Origin: Clostridium muellerianum
GTDB lineage: Bacteria; Bacillota; Clostridia; Clostridiales; Clostridiaceae
DNA: 64,000 nucleotides
NCBI RefSeq assembly: GCF_012926525.1
Contig: NZ_JABBNI010000012.1
Span: forward strand, 1 to 64,000
Reading direction: 5' to 3'
A program made the position numbers and the translations under genes. Under the pieces are notes generated by a model, which was not told the origin of the DNA, made no database searches, and was given only the letters and a program-made list of their open reading frames with translations. Below, piece by piece: positions 54,957-63,208 of this stretch. The number at the start of each line of letters is the position of its first letter. Position 1 is the stretch's first letter.

Positions 54957-56156
54957 ATGTGCCAAAACGAAAATAACTTATTTACTATTGGTGAGTTTTC
55001 AAAGAAGGCAGGAGTTACCTTAAGGACATTAAGATATTATGATAAGATAGGATTGCTTAAACCCAGCTTTCATAATAATTTAGGTCATAGGTTATATAGT
55101 AAGCAGGATTTTGGAAGACTGCAGAAAATATTAACCTTAAAATTTATAGGTCTGTCTTTAGACGATATATCCAATATAATAAAATATGATACTGATGATC
55201 AAGATTTGAAAAATCCTCTTGAAATACAAAAAACCATAATGGAAGAAAAAATACAACATATACAAATGGTTATAAAAGCTATTGATGAAGCTGTGCATAT
55301 GTTAGATAACAACAATATATTAAATTGGGATAAGTTTGTTAATATAATAAATGTAATAAATACAGATAAAAAGTGGATTGAACAGTATGAAAATGCTTCT
55401 AATCTTAGGGCAAGAATTAGAATACATGAGTTATTCAGTACAAATAAACAGGGCTGGATGAATTGGTTTTTTAACAACCTTTATGTTCCTTCTAATGCCG
55501 CCATACTTGAGGTTGGTTGTGGTGATGGAAGCCTTTGGCAAAAGAATTTTTCAGATATTCCATGCAATTGGAATATAACATTAACGGACTTCTCTAATGG
55601 AATGCTTAAAGATGCTAAAAAAAATCTAGGAAATAATGCATCAAGATTTAAGTTTAAGATAGCTGATGCACAAAAGTTGCCTTTTAAAGATGCTTCTTTT
55701 GATGTAGTTATTGCCAATAACATGTTGTATCATGTAGCGGATAGAGAAAAGGCTTTTTCAGAAATAAAAAGAGTGTTAAAACATAATGGATTATTTTATG
55801 CCTCTACAGTTGGTAAAAACCACATGAAGGAAATGAGGGAAATTGTAGCAAAGTTTAATTCTGAAAATATAACTACTAAAAGCTGGGACCTAACAGAAAG
55901 TTTTCAATTAGAAAATGGCTTTGAGCAGGTTTCAAAATGGTTTAAAGAGGTAAAACTAAAAAGATATGAAGATAGTTTAATTGTAACAGATCCTATTCCT
56001 CTTGTGGATTACATATTTTCTATGCCTGGAAATACAAAAGATATTTTTACTGAAGATAAGCTTCAAACTCTTATAAAATTTTTACAGGAAGAAATAAAAA
56101 AAGCAGGAGGAATTTATATAACAAAAGATACAGGATTTTTTCAAGGAATAAAATAA
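54957..56156 (+). CDS. MerR-family regulator fused to a SAM-dependent methyltransferase
   Basis: A 399-residue fusion. The N-terminal MerR domain (about 9-110) begins FTIGEFSKKAGVTLRTLRYY and is followed by a coiled-coil helix. A class I methyltransferase domain (about 165-300) follows, with the SAM loop AILEVGCGDGSL, the acidic motif LTDFSNGM, and FDVVIANNMLYHV. The last 90 residues are a helical substrate cap. The ribosome binding site is AGAGGTG. The enzyme domain may be the sensor of the regulator or a separate catalytic activity on a small molecule. Two DegT aminotransferase genes follow closely, in one operon. Confidence 0.88.
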   Translation: MCQNENNLFTIGEFSKKAGVTLRTLRYYDKIGLLKPSFHNNLGHRLYSKQDFGRLQKILTLKFIGLSLDDISNIIKYDTDDQDLKNPLEIQKTIMEEKIQHIQMVIKAIDEAVHMLDNNNILNWDKFVNIINVINTDKKWIEQYENASNLRARIRIHELFSTNKQGWMNWFFNNLYVPSNAAILEVGCGDGSLWQKNFSDIPCNWNITLTDFSNGMLKDAKKNLGNNASRFKFKIADAQKLPFKDASFDVVIANNMLYHVADREKAFSEIKRVLKHNGLFYASTVGKNHMKEMREIVAKFNSENITTKSWDLTESFQLENGFEQVSKWFKEVKLKRYEDSLIVTDPIPLVDYIFSMPGNTKDIFTEDKLQTLIKFLQEEIKKAGGIYITKDTGFFQGIK

Positions 56157-56183
56157 TTTAATTTAAGAAAGGATTGATATTTT

Positions 56184-57362
56184 ATGAATAAAAAAATACC
56201 ATTTTCACCACCAGATGTAGGAGAAGAAGAAATAAAAGCTGTAACTGAAGTTTTAAGATCAGGATGGATTACTTCAGGACCTAAAACTGCTGAATTTGAA
56301 ACAAAAGTAGCAGAATATTTACAAACTGGTAAAGCTTTAGCTGTAAACAGTGATACAGCAGCTTTAGAACTTGTTTTAAAGGCATTTGATATAAAAGAAG
56401 GAGATGAAGTTATAACTACTCCTTATACTTATACAGCTACTGCAAGTGTATCTATTCATAGAGGAATTAGACCAACATTTGTAGATGTTAAAAAAGATAG
56501 TTTTTTAATAGATATTGATAGAATAGCTGATGCTATAACTCCAAAAACAAAAGCTATTTATACTGTAGATATTGGAGGATTACCTGTAGATTATGATGCA
56601 GTTCGTGAAGTTTTAAAGGCTAAAAATCGTGAGGATATAATTTTCGTTTCAGACTCTGCTCATGCTTTTGGTGCAAAATATAAGGGCAAAATGGTTGGCA
56701 GTCAAGCTGATTTTCACGCATTCTCTTTCCATGCAGTAAAGAATTTCACTACTGCTGAAGGTGGTGCTTTAACTTTTGCAAATAATAATTTTAGAGGACA
56801 CGAAGATTTATTTAAGCAGTTTAAATTAGAATCTTTACATGGTCAATCAAAGGATGCTCTTTCAAAAATGAAAGCTGGAGCATGGAAATATGATATAGTT
56901 ACAGATGGATTTAAATGTAACCTTACAGATATAGGTTCTGCTATTGGTCTTGTACAATTAACAAGATATGAAGAAATGCTAAAAAAACGTAAGGCAATAT
57001 TTGATCTTTATTGTAAATATTTAGGCGAAAAAGATTGGGCTATACTTCCATCAGAAGGAGACGGAGATACTGTAACTTCTTATCATTTATATCTTTTACG
57101 TGTTAAAGGTTTTAGCGAAGAGCAAAGAAATGAAGTTATAGAAAAATTAGCTGAACTTGACATAGCTACTAATGTTCACTATACTCCATTACCAATGTTT
57201 ACGCTTTACAAGAATTTAGGATATAAAATTGAAGATTATCCAAATACTTATGCACAATATGTAAATGAAATTTCTTTGCCACTTTATTCTCTTCTTACAT
57301 TAGAAGATGCAGAATATGTGGTTAAAGAGTTTATTAAAGCTGTAGAACAGGTTAGAAAATAA
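56184..57362 (+). CDS. DegT/DnrJ/EryC1/StrS-family aminotransferase 1
   Basis: A 392-residue PLP-dependent enzyme that transaminates keto-sugars, usually nucleotide-linked. The Schiff-base lysine is in FSFHAVKNFTTAEGGAL. The N-terminal GEEEIKAVTEVLRSGWITSGP and VVxxNSDTAALELVLKAF-like cofactor region are typical of the ArnB/PseC branch. DSAHAFGAKYKGK holds the PLP-nitrogen contact Asp. It lies 27 bases after the MerR fusion and 23 bases before a second DegT gene. No nucleotide-sugar dehydratase or glycosyltransferase is nearby. Confidence 0.9.
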   Translation: MNKKIPFSPPDVGEEEIKAVTEVLRSGWITSGPKTAEFETKVAEYLQTGKALAVNSDTAALELVLKAFDIKEGDEVITTPYTYTATASVSIHRGIRPTFVDVKKDSFLIDIDRIADAITPKTKAIYTVDIGGLPVDYDAVREVLKAKNREDIIFVSDSAHAFGAKYKGKMVGSQADFHAFSFHAVKNFTTAEGGALTFANNNFRGHEDLFKQFKLESLHGQSKDALSKMKAGAWKYDIVTDGFKCNLTDIGSAIGLVQLTRYEEMLKKRKAIFDLYCKYLGEKDWAILPSEGDGDTVTSYHLYLLRVKGFSEEQRNEVIEKLAELDIATNVHYTPLPMFTLYKNLGYKIEDYPNTYAQYVNEISLPLYSLLTLEDAEYVVKEFIKAVEQVRK

Positions 57363-57385
57363 AGATCAAGAAAGGATTTTAAATT

Positions 57386-58507
57386 ATGAAGGTTAATTTT
57401 TATACTTCTTTAAGAGAATACTCAGAGAAGAAAGAAGAATTTAATAAAGCTATATTTGACGTTGTAGAAAGCGGAAGTTTTATATTAGGACCTAAAGTTA
57501 CAGAGCTAGAAGAAGCTGTAAAAAAATATACTGGAGCAAAGCATGCAATAGGTGTTGCATCTGGTAGTGATGCCTTAGTAATAGGTTCTCATGTACTTGG
57601 ATTTGAAAATGGAAAAGAAGTCATAACATCACCATTTACATTCCTAGCATCAACATCTTGTATTGCAAAGCATAATGCAAAGCCTATATTCGTAGATGTT
57701 GATGAGGAAACTTTCGATATAGATGTAAATAAAATAGAAGAAAAAATAACTTCAAATACTGTTGGTATAATACCTATACATCTATTCTCTCAAATGGCTA
57801 ATATGGATAAAATTATGGATATAGCTTCAAAACACAATATAAGTGTTTTAGAAGATGCTGCTGAAGCTTTTGGTATGAGATGGAAAGGAAATGGTACTGA
57901 CTATAAACATTCTGGAACTATAGGAGATTTAGGTGTATTTTCCTTCTTCCCAACTAAAACTTTAGGTGGCTATGGTGATGCTGGTATGATAGTAACTAAT
58001 AATGATGAACTAGCAAATAAAGTTAAAATGTTCAGAGTTCATGGTGCATCTAAAAAGTATCATTATGACTATATAGGATATAATTCAAGACTTGATTCAA
58101 TGCAAGCATCTATACTTTTAGTTAAGTTGAAATATATAGATGAAGCTATAAAGAAAAGAGAAACTGTAGCAAATTGGTATAAAGAAAGACTTGCAGATTG
58201 CGAGTATATAAAGACTCCTGTAGTAAGAGGAAACCAAAAGCCTGTTTACTACGCGTTTAATACATTAGCAGAAAAAAGAGATGAACTTGCAGCCTTCTTA
58301 AAAGAAAATGAAATAGGCACAAGTATTTACTATCCAATACCTCTTCATCTTCAAAAGTGCTTTAATTATTTAGGATATAAGAAAGGTGATTTCCCTGTTG
58401 CTGAAAAGTTATCAGAGAAGGTACTTGCACTTCCTATTTATCCTGAAATAAAGGAAGAAGAAGTAGATTTTGTATGTGAAACTATAAAGAAATTCTATAG
58501 TAAATAA
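57386..58507 (+). CDS. DegT/DnrJ/EryC1/StrS-family aminotransferase 2
   Basis: A 373-residue paralogue of the preceding enzyme but of a different branch (WbpE/FdtB-like). The PLP lysine is in FSFFPTKTLGGYGDAGMI. GVASGSDALVIG binds the cofactor phosphate, and EDAAEAFGMRWKG holds the aspartate. The ATG follows GAAAGGA with 8-9 base spacing, the same ribosome binding site style as its neighbour. With the methyltransferase fusion it suggests amino-sugar synthesis followed by methylation, but the pathway is incomplete here. Confidence 0.9.
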   Translation: MKVNFYTSLREYSEKKEEFNKAIFDVVESGSFILGPKVTELEEAVKKYTGAKHAIGVASGSDALVIGSHVLGFENGKEVITSPFTFLASTSCIAKHNAKPIFVDVDEETFDIDVNKIEEKITSNTVGIIPIHLFSQMANMDKIMDIASKHNISVLEDAAEAFGMRWKGNGTDYKHSGTIGDLGVFSFFPTKTLGGYGDAGMIVTNNDELANKVKMFRVHGASKKYHYDYIGYNSRLDSMQASILLVKLKYIDEAIKKRETVANWYKERLADCEYIKTPVVRGNQKPVYYAFNTLAEKRDELAAFLKENEIGTSIYYPIPLHLQKCFNYLGYKKGDFPVAEKLSEKVLALPIYPEIKEEEVDFVCETIKKFYSK

Positions 58508-58518
58508 AACTTTAATTA

Positions 58519-58551
58519 AGAAAAATCATATGCACTGCATATGATTTTTCT
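58519..58551. terminator. Bidirectional terminator after the aminotransferase operon
   Basis: AGAAAAATCATATGCA and its exact complement flank a single C. The stem ends in an A-run on one side and a T-run on the other, so it works for both convergent genes. Confidence 0.85.
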
Positions 58552-58557
58552 ATATCT

Positions 58558-59253
58558 CTATTCAAGTCCAGTTCTTATATTGTTTATACAACTTAAATGT
58601 ATACCCTTTTCTTCCATAGCTAATGCAGTTTTTTCATAATCATACTCAAACTCTATGAATTCTACATTTAAATTATTATTTTGCAAATCTAAAATAATAT
58701 AAGTTCCGTTTGGTCTTCCTATTTTAGGTTTACCTATGCTTCCATCATTTAATAAGATTTTATTTCCATAGTGTTTTTCATAAGGTATGTGGGTATGAGC
58801 ACATACTAATATATCTCCAGAAAATTCTTTTAAAGCTTCTTCAGCTTCTTTTGAATTTTCCTTTAAATATTCATTCATATCTCTATTGCTTCCATGAACA
58901 AAAACTATTTCTTTGTTTTCAAATTTAATTATAAAGTTTTTAGGAAGTGATTTTAAATATTCTTTATTTTCACAAGTTAACTCATGTGCAGCCCAGGGCA
59001 TACAAAATTTGTTGACTTCATTAGATCTTATATAATTAAACTTTTCTTCTATTACGGCTGCATCATAGTTTCCTAAAATACTTATTATTCTTTTTTCTCT
59101 TACAAAGTCTATAACTTCATTTGGATATGGTCCGTAACCTGTTAAGTCTCCTAAACAAATTATAGTATCTGCATTTTTTTCTTGTATGTCCCAAAATGCT
59201 GTTTTTAATGCTTCGATGTTACCATGAATATCTGATATAACTGCTATTCTCAT
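58558..59253 (-). CDS. Calcineurin-like metallophosphoesterase (YfcE/DUF2156-independent type)
   Basis: A cytoplasmic two-metal phosphoesterase of 231 residues. All the metal-binding blocks are visible: SDIHGNIEAL, CLGDLTGYGPYPNE, ILGNYD, FVHGSNRDMNEYL and CAHTHIPYEKHYGNK, followed by NDGSIGKPK. Family members cleave phosphodiesters or nucleotides, but the substrate of this branch is unknown. The ribosome binding site is AGGAGG, 5-6 bases from the ATG. It is a single gene convergent with the aminotransferase operon. Confidence 0.88.
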   Translation of the reverse strand: MRIAVISDIHGNIEALKTAFWDIQEKNADTIICLGDLTGYGPYPNEVIDFVREKRIISILGNYDAAVIEEKFNYIRSNEVNKFCMPWAAHELTCENKEYLKSLPKNFIIKFENKEIVFVHGSNRDMNEYLKENSKEAEEALKEFSGDILVCAHTHIPYEKHYGNKILLNDGSIGKPKIGRPNGTYIILDLQNNNLNVEFIEFEYDYEKTALAMEEKGIHLSCINNIRTGLE

Positions 59254-59364
59254 TTTTTCCTCCTACGTTAAAGCGTATTTATAATTAATATAGTATTAGG
59301 ATATAACAAAAACTTAATGGTTTCAATGCTAAAACTTATTTAACTCAATTTTTTACAGTTTAAA

Positions 59365-59402
59365 AATAATGTGGCACAACTAACTGAAGAAATGTTAAGC
59401 TA
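59365..59402. repeat. Palindromic element, family B, fragment 4
   Basis: AATAATGTGGCACAACTAAC and then GAAGAAATGTTAAGCT resemble the left arm of family B. The fragment runs into the stop codon of the M48 protease gene, and no partner arm is visible. Confidence 0.5.
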
Positions 59403-60713
59403 CTTAATATATTTACTGTATTTAAGAGGTTTTCCTTGCTCCCAAGGTTTATAACTGTTAGCAAATTTCACTCTTTCCTCAAAGGTTGGATGATCATAAT
59501 TCCACAGTTTATATATTATTCCTGGAGAAGGAAGTACTAAGCTAGTTTCGTGTAATTTTATCATAGAAGATGCTGAAGATTCATTATCCTTTGTAAGTTC
59601 TAATTCAAATCTATCTGCCTCTGTTTCTGTGTATCTAGTATAGGTGTTAATTGCAGGTTGAGCCATAAACATGAATATGTTTAACATTAATATTAAAAGA
59701 GGAAGAGATGCTATATCATACAGCTTTGTAAATCCCAAAGCTCCAGATGAGTTTTTTATAACCCACATTGAACTTTTGTCTACAAGATAAAAAATAAATA
59801 TACTTACGATTCCTCCAAGTACAATAGATTTCCATACGTGCCCCATTAGGTAATGTCCCATTTCATGTGCTAATACTCCAAGAGTTTCTCTTTCTGTTAA
59901 GTTTTTAATAGTAGTATCCCAAAGTACTATTCGTTTTGTGTTTAATACTCCTGTCATATAAGCATTCATTTCTTTAGTGTCTACACTTTTATTTACTTGG
60001 TATACATTACAATTTTTAATAGATGCCTTATCAAGTTCTTCATATATTTTGCTTTCCAGTTTAGTATTTTGAATCTTTTCATATTTATTAAAAATAGGAT
60101 CAATGTACATAGGACTTATAAAAGTTACAAAAGCAATTACGGGAATTAAAAGAAATCCCAGGTTAAACCACCAGTAATTTGGAAACTTTTTTATAAGTAA
60201 ATATGGTATGGAAACAAAACATGCACCCACTAAAGTATAAATAATAAAACTTTTTAAATTATCTATAAGCCATTTGTTAAAGCTTTGATTGGAAAGTCCA
60301 AAATCATGTTTTAATGTAAAACTGCTGTAATAATCTAGTGGAAGATTTATAAGTGTAGTAATTGTAGAATATATTATAAAGTATAAAAATATAACTATAA
60401 ATAAATTTTTGCTTTTGCTTAAACAATAATCCCTTGTAAAAGTGGATAAACCTGAAATTAAAAAAACTACAGGGATTAATAAACTCATTACTAAATTTAG
60501 AATCCATAGATTTACTCTTTTATTATGATAATCTATGGCTTTTGCTGTAGGTGGCGCAATGGTTGTATTGATATTTCTAACTTCTTTGATAGAATATGTA
60601 TATTCTTGAACTAATCTTTTATTATTTTTATCTTCTGTAATTTTTACAGAAATTGAAAATATTGCAACTATCAATGTCACAATTATTAGAGATAGAGTTA
60701 ATTTTCTTTGCAT
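59400..60713 (-). CDS. M48-family membrane metalloprotease (Ste24/CAAX-protease-like)
   Basis: A 437-residue inner-membrane zinc protease. There are about seven hydrophobic helices. The active-site motif HEMGH is at 283-287, with the third ligand in TETEADRFELELT. The N-terminal part, with FDLPLDYYSSFTLKHDFGLSNQS-like sequence (LINLPLDYYS then FTLKHDFGLS), is the CAAX prenyl protease N-terminal region. Bacterial members degrade or process membrane proteins. The ribosome binding site is weak (CAGGT). It is single and divergent from the asparaginase gene. Confidence 0.9.
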   Translation of the reverse strand: MQRKLTLSLIIVTLIVAIFSISVKITEDKNNKRLVQEYTYSIKEVRNINTTIAPPTAKAIDYHNKRVNLWILNLVMSLLIPVVFLISGLSTFTRDYCLSKSKNLFIVIFLYFIIYSTITTLINLPLDYYSSFTLKHDFGLSNQSFNKWLIDNLKSFIIYTLVGACFVSIPYLLIKKFPNYWWFNLGFLLIPVIAFVTFISPMYIDPIFNKYEKIQNTKLESKIYEELDKASIKNCNVYQVNKSVDTKEMNAYMTGVLNTKRIVLWDTTIKNLTERETLGVLAHEMGHYLMGHVWKSIVLGGIVSIFIFYLVDKSSMWVIKNSSGALGFTKLYDIASLPLLILMLNIFMFMAQPAINTYTRYTETEADRFELELTKDNESSASSMIKLHETSLVLPSPGIIYKLWNYDHPTFEERVKFANSYKPWEQGKPLKYSKYIK

Positions 60714-61045
60714 TTTTATTTACCTGCCTTTATATATTTAATATGATGTCTACCTGTTGTAGTATTACCAATGGGTAGAATTCATTAATAATATTTATTA
60801 TACTTTATAATTTATGATAAATAATAGCATATTATTAATTAAAATTTTGAGGCTTTGTCATTAAACAAATTGCATTTGAATAAATATTTTCATTGTTATT
60901 TTAGCATAGAAAATACTTTTCTTTAAACAAAGTTAAAAGCATATTAGGAACATTATTGCCAATATGTGAAAGATTTTCAAATTAAAAGGAATATAGTTTG
61001 TGGTGAAGAATATTAAAACATAAAATAAAGTTAGGAGAGATGAGT
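60714..61045. other. 330-base divergent region between the M48 protease and asparaginase genes
   Basis: ATTAATAATAT (60784-60794) and its complement (60829-60839) form an AT-only inverted repeat with further pairing inside. No gene or confident promoter is visible. Confidence 0.35.
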
Positions 61046-62050
61046 ATGTCAGAAATACTTGTTAATGTAAATAGAGGACCTTTGATTGAAAGCATACACA
61101 GGGGAGACATAGCAGTAGTTAATAGTAAAGGACAATTGTTACATTCTATAGGAGATGCTTACAAAGTTGCTTACATGCGATCTGCATCAAAACCAATTCA
61201 AACTTTAAATGTAATTTTAAGTGGTGCAGCAGATAAATTCAAATTTACAGATGAAGAAATTTCCATAATGTGTGCATCCCATTATGGAGAGGAATTTCAC
61301 AGAAAAGTAGTAGAAGGTATATTGAAAAAAATAGGATTGACTATAGATGATCTTTTATGCGGTACTACACTATCTTTAAGTGATAAATACAAAAAGGAAC
61401 TTATATGGAATCATGTAAAGCTTAATGCTACTAATACTGATTGTTCAGGAAAACATGCAGGTATGCTTTCTGTGTGTGTTCATAAAGGATATGATATAAA
61501 TAATTATAATTCAAAAGAACATGTGGTTCAAAAGGAGATAAAAAAGATAGTAGCTCAGATGTGTAATATAGACGAAGAAAAAATATTTATAGGAATAGAT
61601 GGATGTACAGTGCCTGTATATGGTATCCCTTTGTATAATATGGCATTAGGATTTGCTAAGCTAGCCAATCCAGATAATTTGTCTGAAGACTATAAAAATG
61701 CTTCTGATAGGGTATTTAAGGCTATAAATAATGCGCCAGAGATGATAGCAGGTACTGATGGGTTTTGCACAGAACTTATAAAAAATACTCATGGTAAGTT
61801 AATAGGTAAATTTGGAGCGGAGGCAGTCTATTGTATTGGGATAAAAGGAATGGATTTAGGTATAGCGTTAAAAATAGAAGATGGAAATTCCAGTAGAGCG
61901 CTGTATCCAGCAGTTATACAATGTCTTGAAGATTTAAATGTGTTGGATGAAAATGAAAAAAAAGCTTTGAGTAAATTTAAGATAATTAAAAATTTAAATA
62001 ATATAGGAGAAAGTGTTGGAGAAATAAAGCCTGTATTCCATTTAATTTAA
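61046..62050 (+). CDS. L-asparaginase II (thermolabile type)
   Basis: A cytoplasmic amidohydrolase of 334 residues that converts asparagine to aspartate and ammonia. It belongs to the Rhizobium-type asparaginase II family, distinct from E. coli AnsA/AnsB. Family motifs are RSASKPIQTL, CASHYGEEFH, NCSGKHAGMLS-like (TDCSGKHAGML) and GIDGCTVPVYGIPL. ATG 61046 has AGGAG 8 bases upstream and is preferred to ATG 61040. A good terminator follows, so it is transcribed alone. Confidence 0.9.
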   Translation: MSEILVNVNRGPLIESIHRGDIAVVNSKGQLLHSIGDAYKVAYMRSASKPIQTLNVILSGAADKFKFTDEEISIMCASHYGEEFHRKVVEGILKKIGLTIDDLLCGTTLSLSDKYKKELIWNHVKLNATNTDCSGKHAGMLSVCVHKGYDINNYNSKEHVVQKEIKKIVAQMCNIDEEKIFIGIDGCTVPVYGIPLYNMALGFAKLANPDNLSEDYKNASDRVFKAINNAPEMIAGTDGFCTELIKNTHGKLIGKFGAEAVYCIGIKGMDLGIALKIEDGNSSRALYPAVIQCLEDLNVLDENEKKALSKFKIIKNLNNIGESVGEIKPVFHLI

Positions 62051-62114
62051 CAGTATGTAAAAGTGTAGTTAAATTGATTTTAATATCGTCGTAGAGAGAA
62101 AGTTTAGAGGATTT

Positions 62115-62147
62115 AAACACAAATTCATAGAGAGTTTGTGTTTTTTA
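62115..62147 (+). terminator. Terminator of the asparaginase gene
   Basis: AAACACAAA and TTTGTGTTT form a 9-bp stem around an 11-base loop, followed by a T-run. Confidence 0.8.
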
Positions 62148-62213
62148 TATTTACCATATTAATGTTATAATATATTTTTAAGATATTTTGTTATAAGTCA
62201 TAATGGAAGGTGG

Positions 62214-62810
62214 GTGGAGTTTTTGTTTAATTTAAAGGAAAACAAAAAGATATATGTGGTTACAAATAGAAAACTAATAGATAAAGATAGTAATTTATGT
62301 AAAGTAATAGAAAAGTGTGCTCTTAAGGGTGCTGATGGTGTCATATTAAGGGAAAAAGATTTAGAATATAAGGATTTAAAACATTTAGGTGAAAGTATCA
62401 AAATTATAACAGATAAGTATAAAATTCCTTTAATTATCAATGGAAATATTAATGCAGTTTTGGATGTAAATGCTTATGGATTTCATACAGGTTTTCAAAA
62501 CTTCAAAAGTATAAGAGGAAATGAAAATATTTGTGAAAACCTTGTTGTAGGTGTATCTGTTCATAAAGTAGAAGAAGCAGTGGAGGCAGAAAAGTTAGGA
62601 GCAAATTATTTAATAGCAGGACATATATTTGAAACGGATTGTAAATTGGGATTAAAGGGAAGAGGAATAGAGTTCTTAGAAGAAATATGTGAAAAGGTTA
62701 CTATACCAGTTATAGCCATAGGAGGAATAAAGGAAAATAACATAAAAAAAGTTTTAAATACTAAAGTTTATGGAGTTGCAATTATGTCTTCAGCTATGAA
62801 GATAAGGTGA
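62214..62810 (+). CDS. ThiE/TenI-family TIM-barrel protein (thiamine phosphate synthase-like)
   Basis: A protein of 198 residues with the ThiE/TenI fold. IYVVTNRKLI at the N-terminus, DGVILREKDLEYKDL, KIPLIINGNINAVLDVNAYGFHTG, NYLIAGHIFETDCKLG and VIAIGGI follow the thiamine phosphate synthase pattern. REKD corresponds to the usual QxREK pyrophosphate-binding lysine region. ThiE couples the thiazole and pyrimidine parts of thiamine, while TenI proteins are isomerases or lack activity; no thi genes are adjacent. The start may be GTG 62214 or TTG 62223; ribosome-binding bases support both weakly. A hairpin (GTAACTCT/AGAGTTAC) lies at 62860-62891. Confidence 0.8.
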   Translation: MEFLFNLKENKKIYVVTNRKLIDKDSNLCKVIEKCALKGADGVILREKDLEYKDLKHLGESIKIITDKYKIPLIINGNINAVLDVNAYGFHTGFQNFKSIRGNENICENLVVGVSVHKVEEAVEAEKLGANYLIAGHIFETDCKLGLKGRGIEFLEEICEKVTIPVIAIGGIKENNIKKVLNTKVYGVAIMSSAMKIR

Positions 62811-62988
62811 GGCTTAGAACTACTTATTCAGGACGATATTAACGATTAGTAGCAGTATAGTAACTCTAAATCATTGAAGCTTAAGAGTTACAGTGTTTTC
62901 AGAGTGTGTTACATATGGTGGAAATAGGATAAAAGTTCATATTAGTTGTAGATAAATAAAAAAATATTAAAAATATATAAAAAAAGTG

Positions 62989-63017
62989 TTGACATTTGTT
63001 AATGTGGTTGATATAAT
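62989..63017 (+). promoter_or_regulatory. tRNA-Ser promoter
   Basis: TTGACA (62989-62994) and TATAAT (63012-63017) have a 17-base spacer, a full consensus, 14 bases before the mature tRNA. Confidence 0.9.
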
Positions 63018-63030
63018 TATAACTGTTCTT

Positions 63031-63121
63031 GGAAAGATGGTCGAGTTGGTTTAAGGCACCGGTCTTGAAAACCGGCGTACGGGTGACCGTACCTAGGGTT
63101 CGAATCCCTATCTTTCCGCCA
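63031..63121 (+). tRNA. tRNA-Ser (anticodon TGA)
   Basis: The acceptor arms GGAAAGA and TCTTTCC pair, followed by G and an encoded CCA. The anticodon loop reads CTTGAAA within the GCACCGGT... stem, giving TGA. A long variable arm (CGTACGGGTGACCGTACC) marks class II serine tRNA, and GGTTCGAATCC is the T loop. Length is 91 bases. Confidence 0.96.
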
Positions 63122-63126
63122 TAAGA

Positions 63127-63157
63127 AACACCTAACTATGAGTTGGGTGTTTTTTTT
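63127..63157 (+). terminator. tRNA-Ser terminator
   Basis: ACACCTAAC and GTTGGGTGT form a 9-bp stem with one G-T pair around TATGA, followed by T7. Confidence 0.9.
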
Positions 63158-63208
63158 ATAGAATTAGCTTATTATAAGTGTTATCATGTTATATAGAGGT
63201 GAAGTGAA

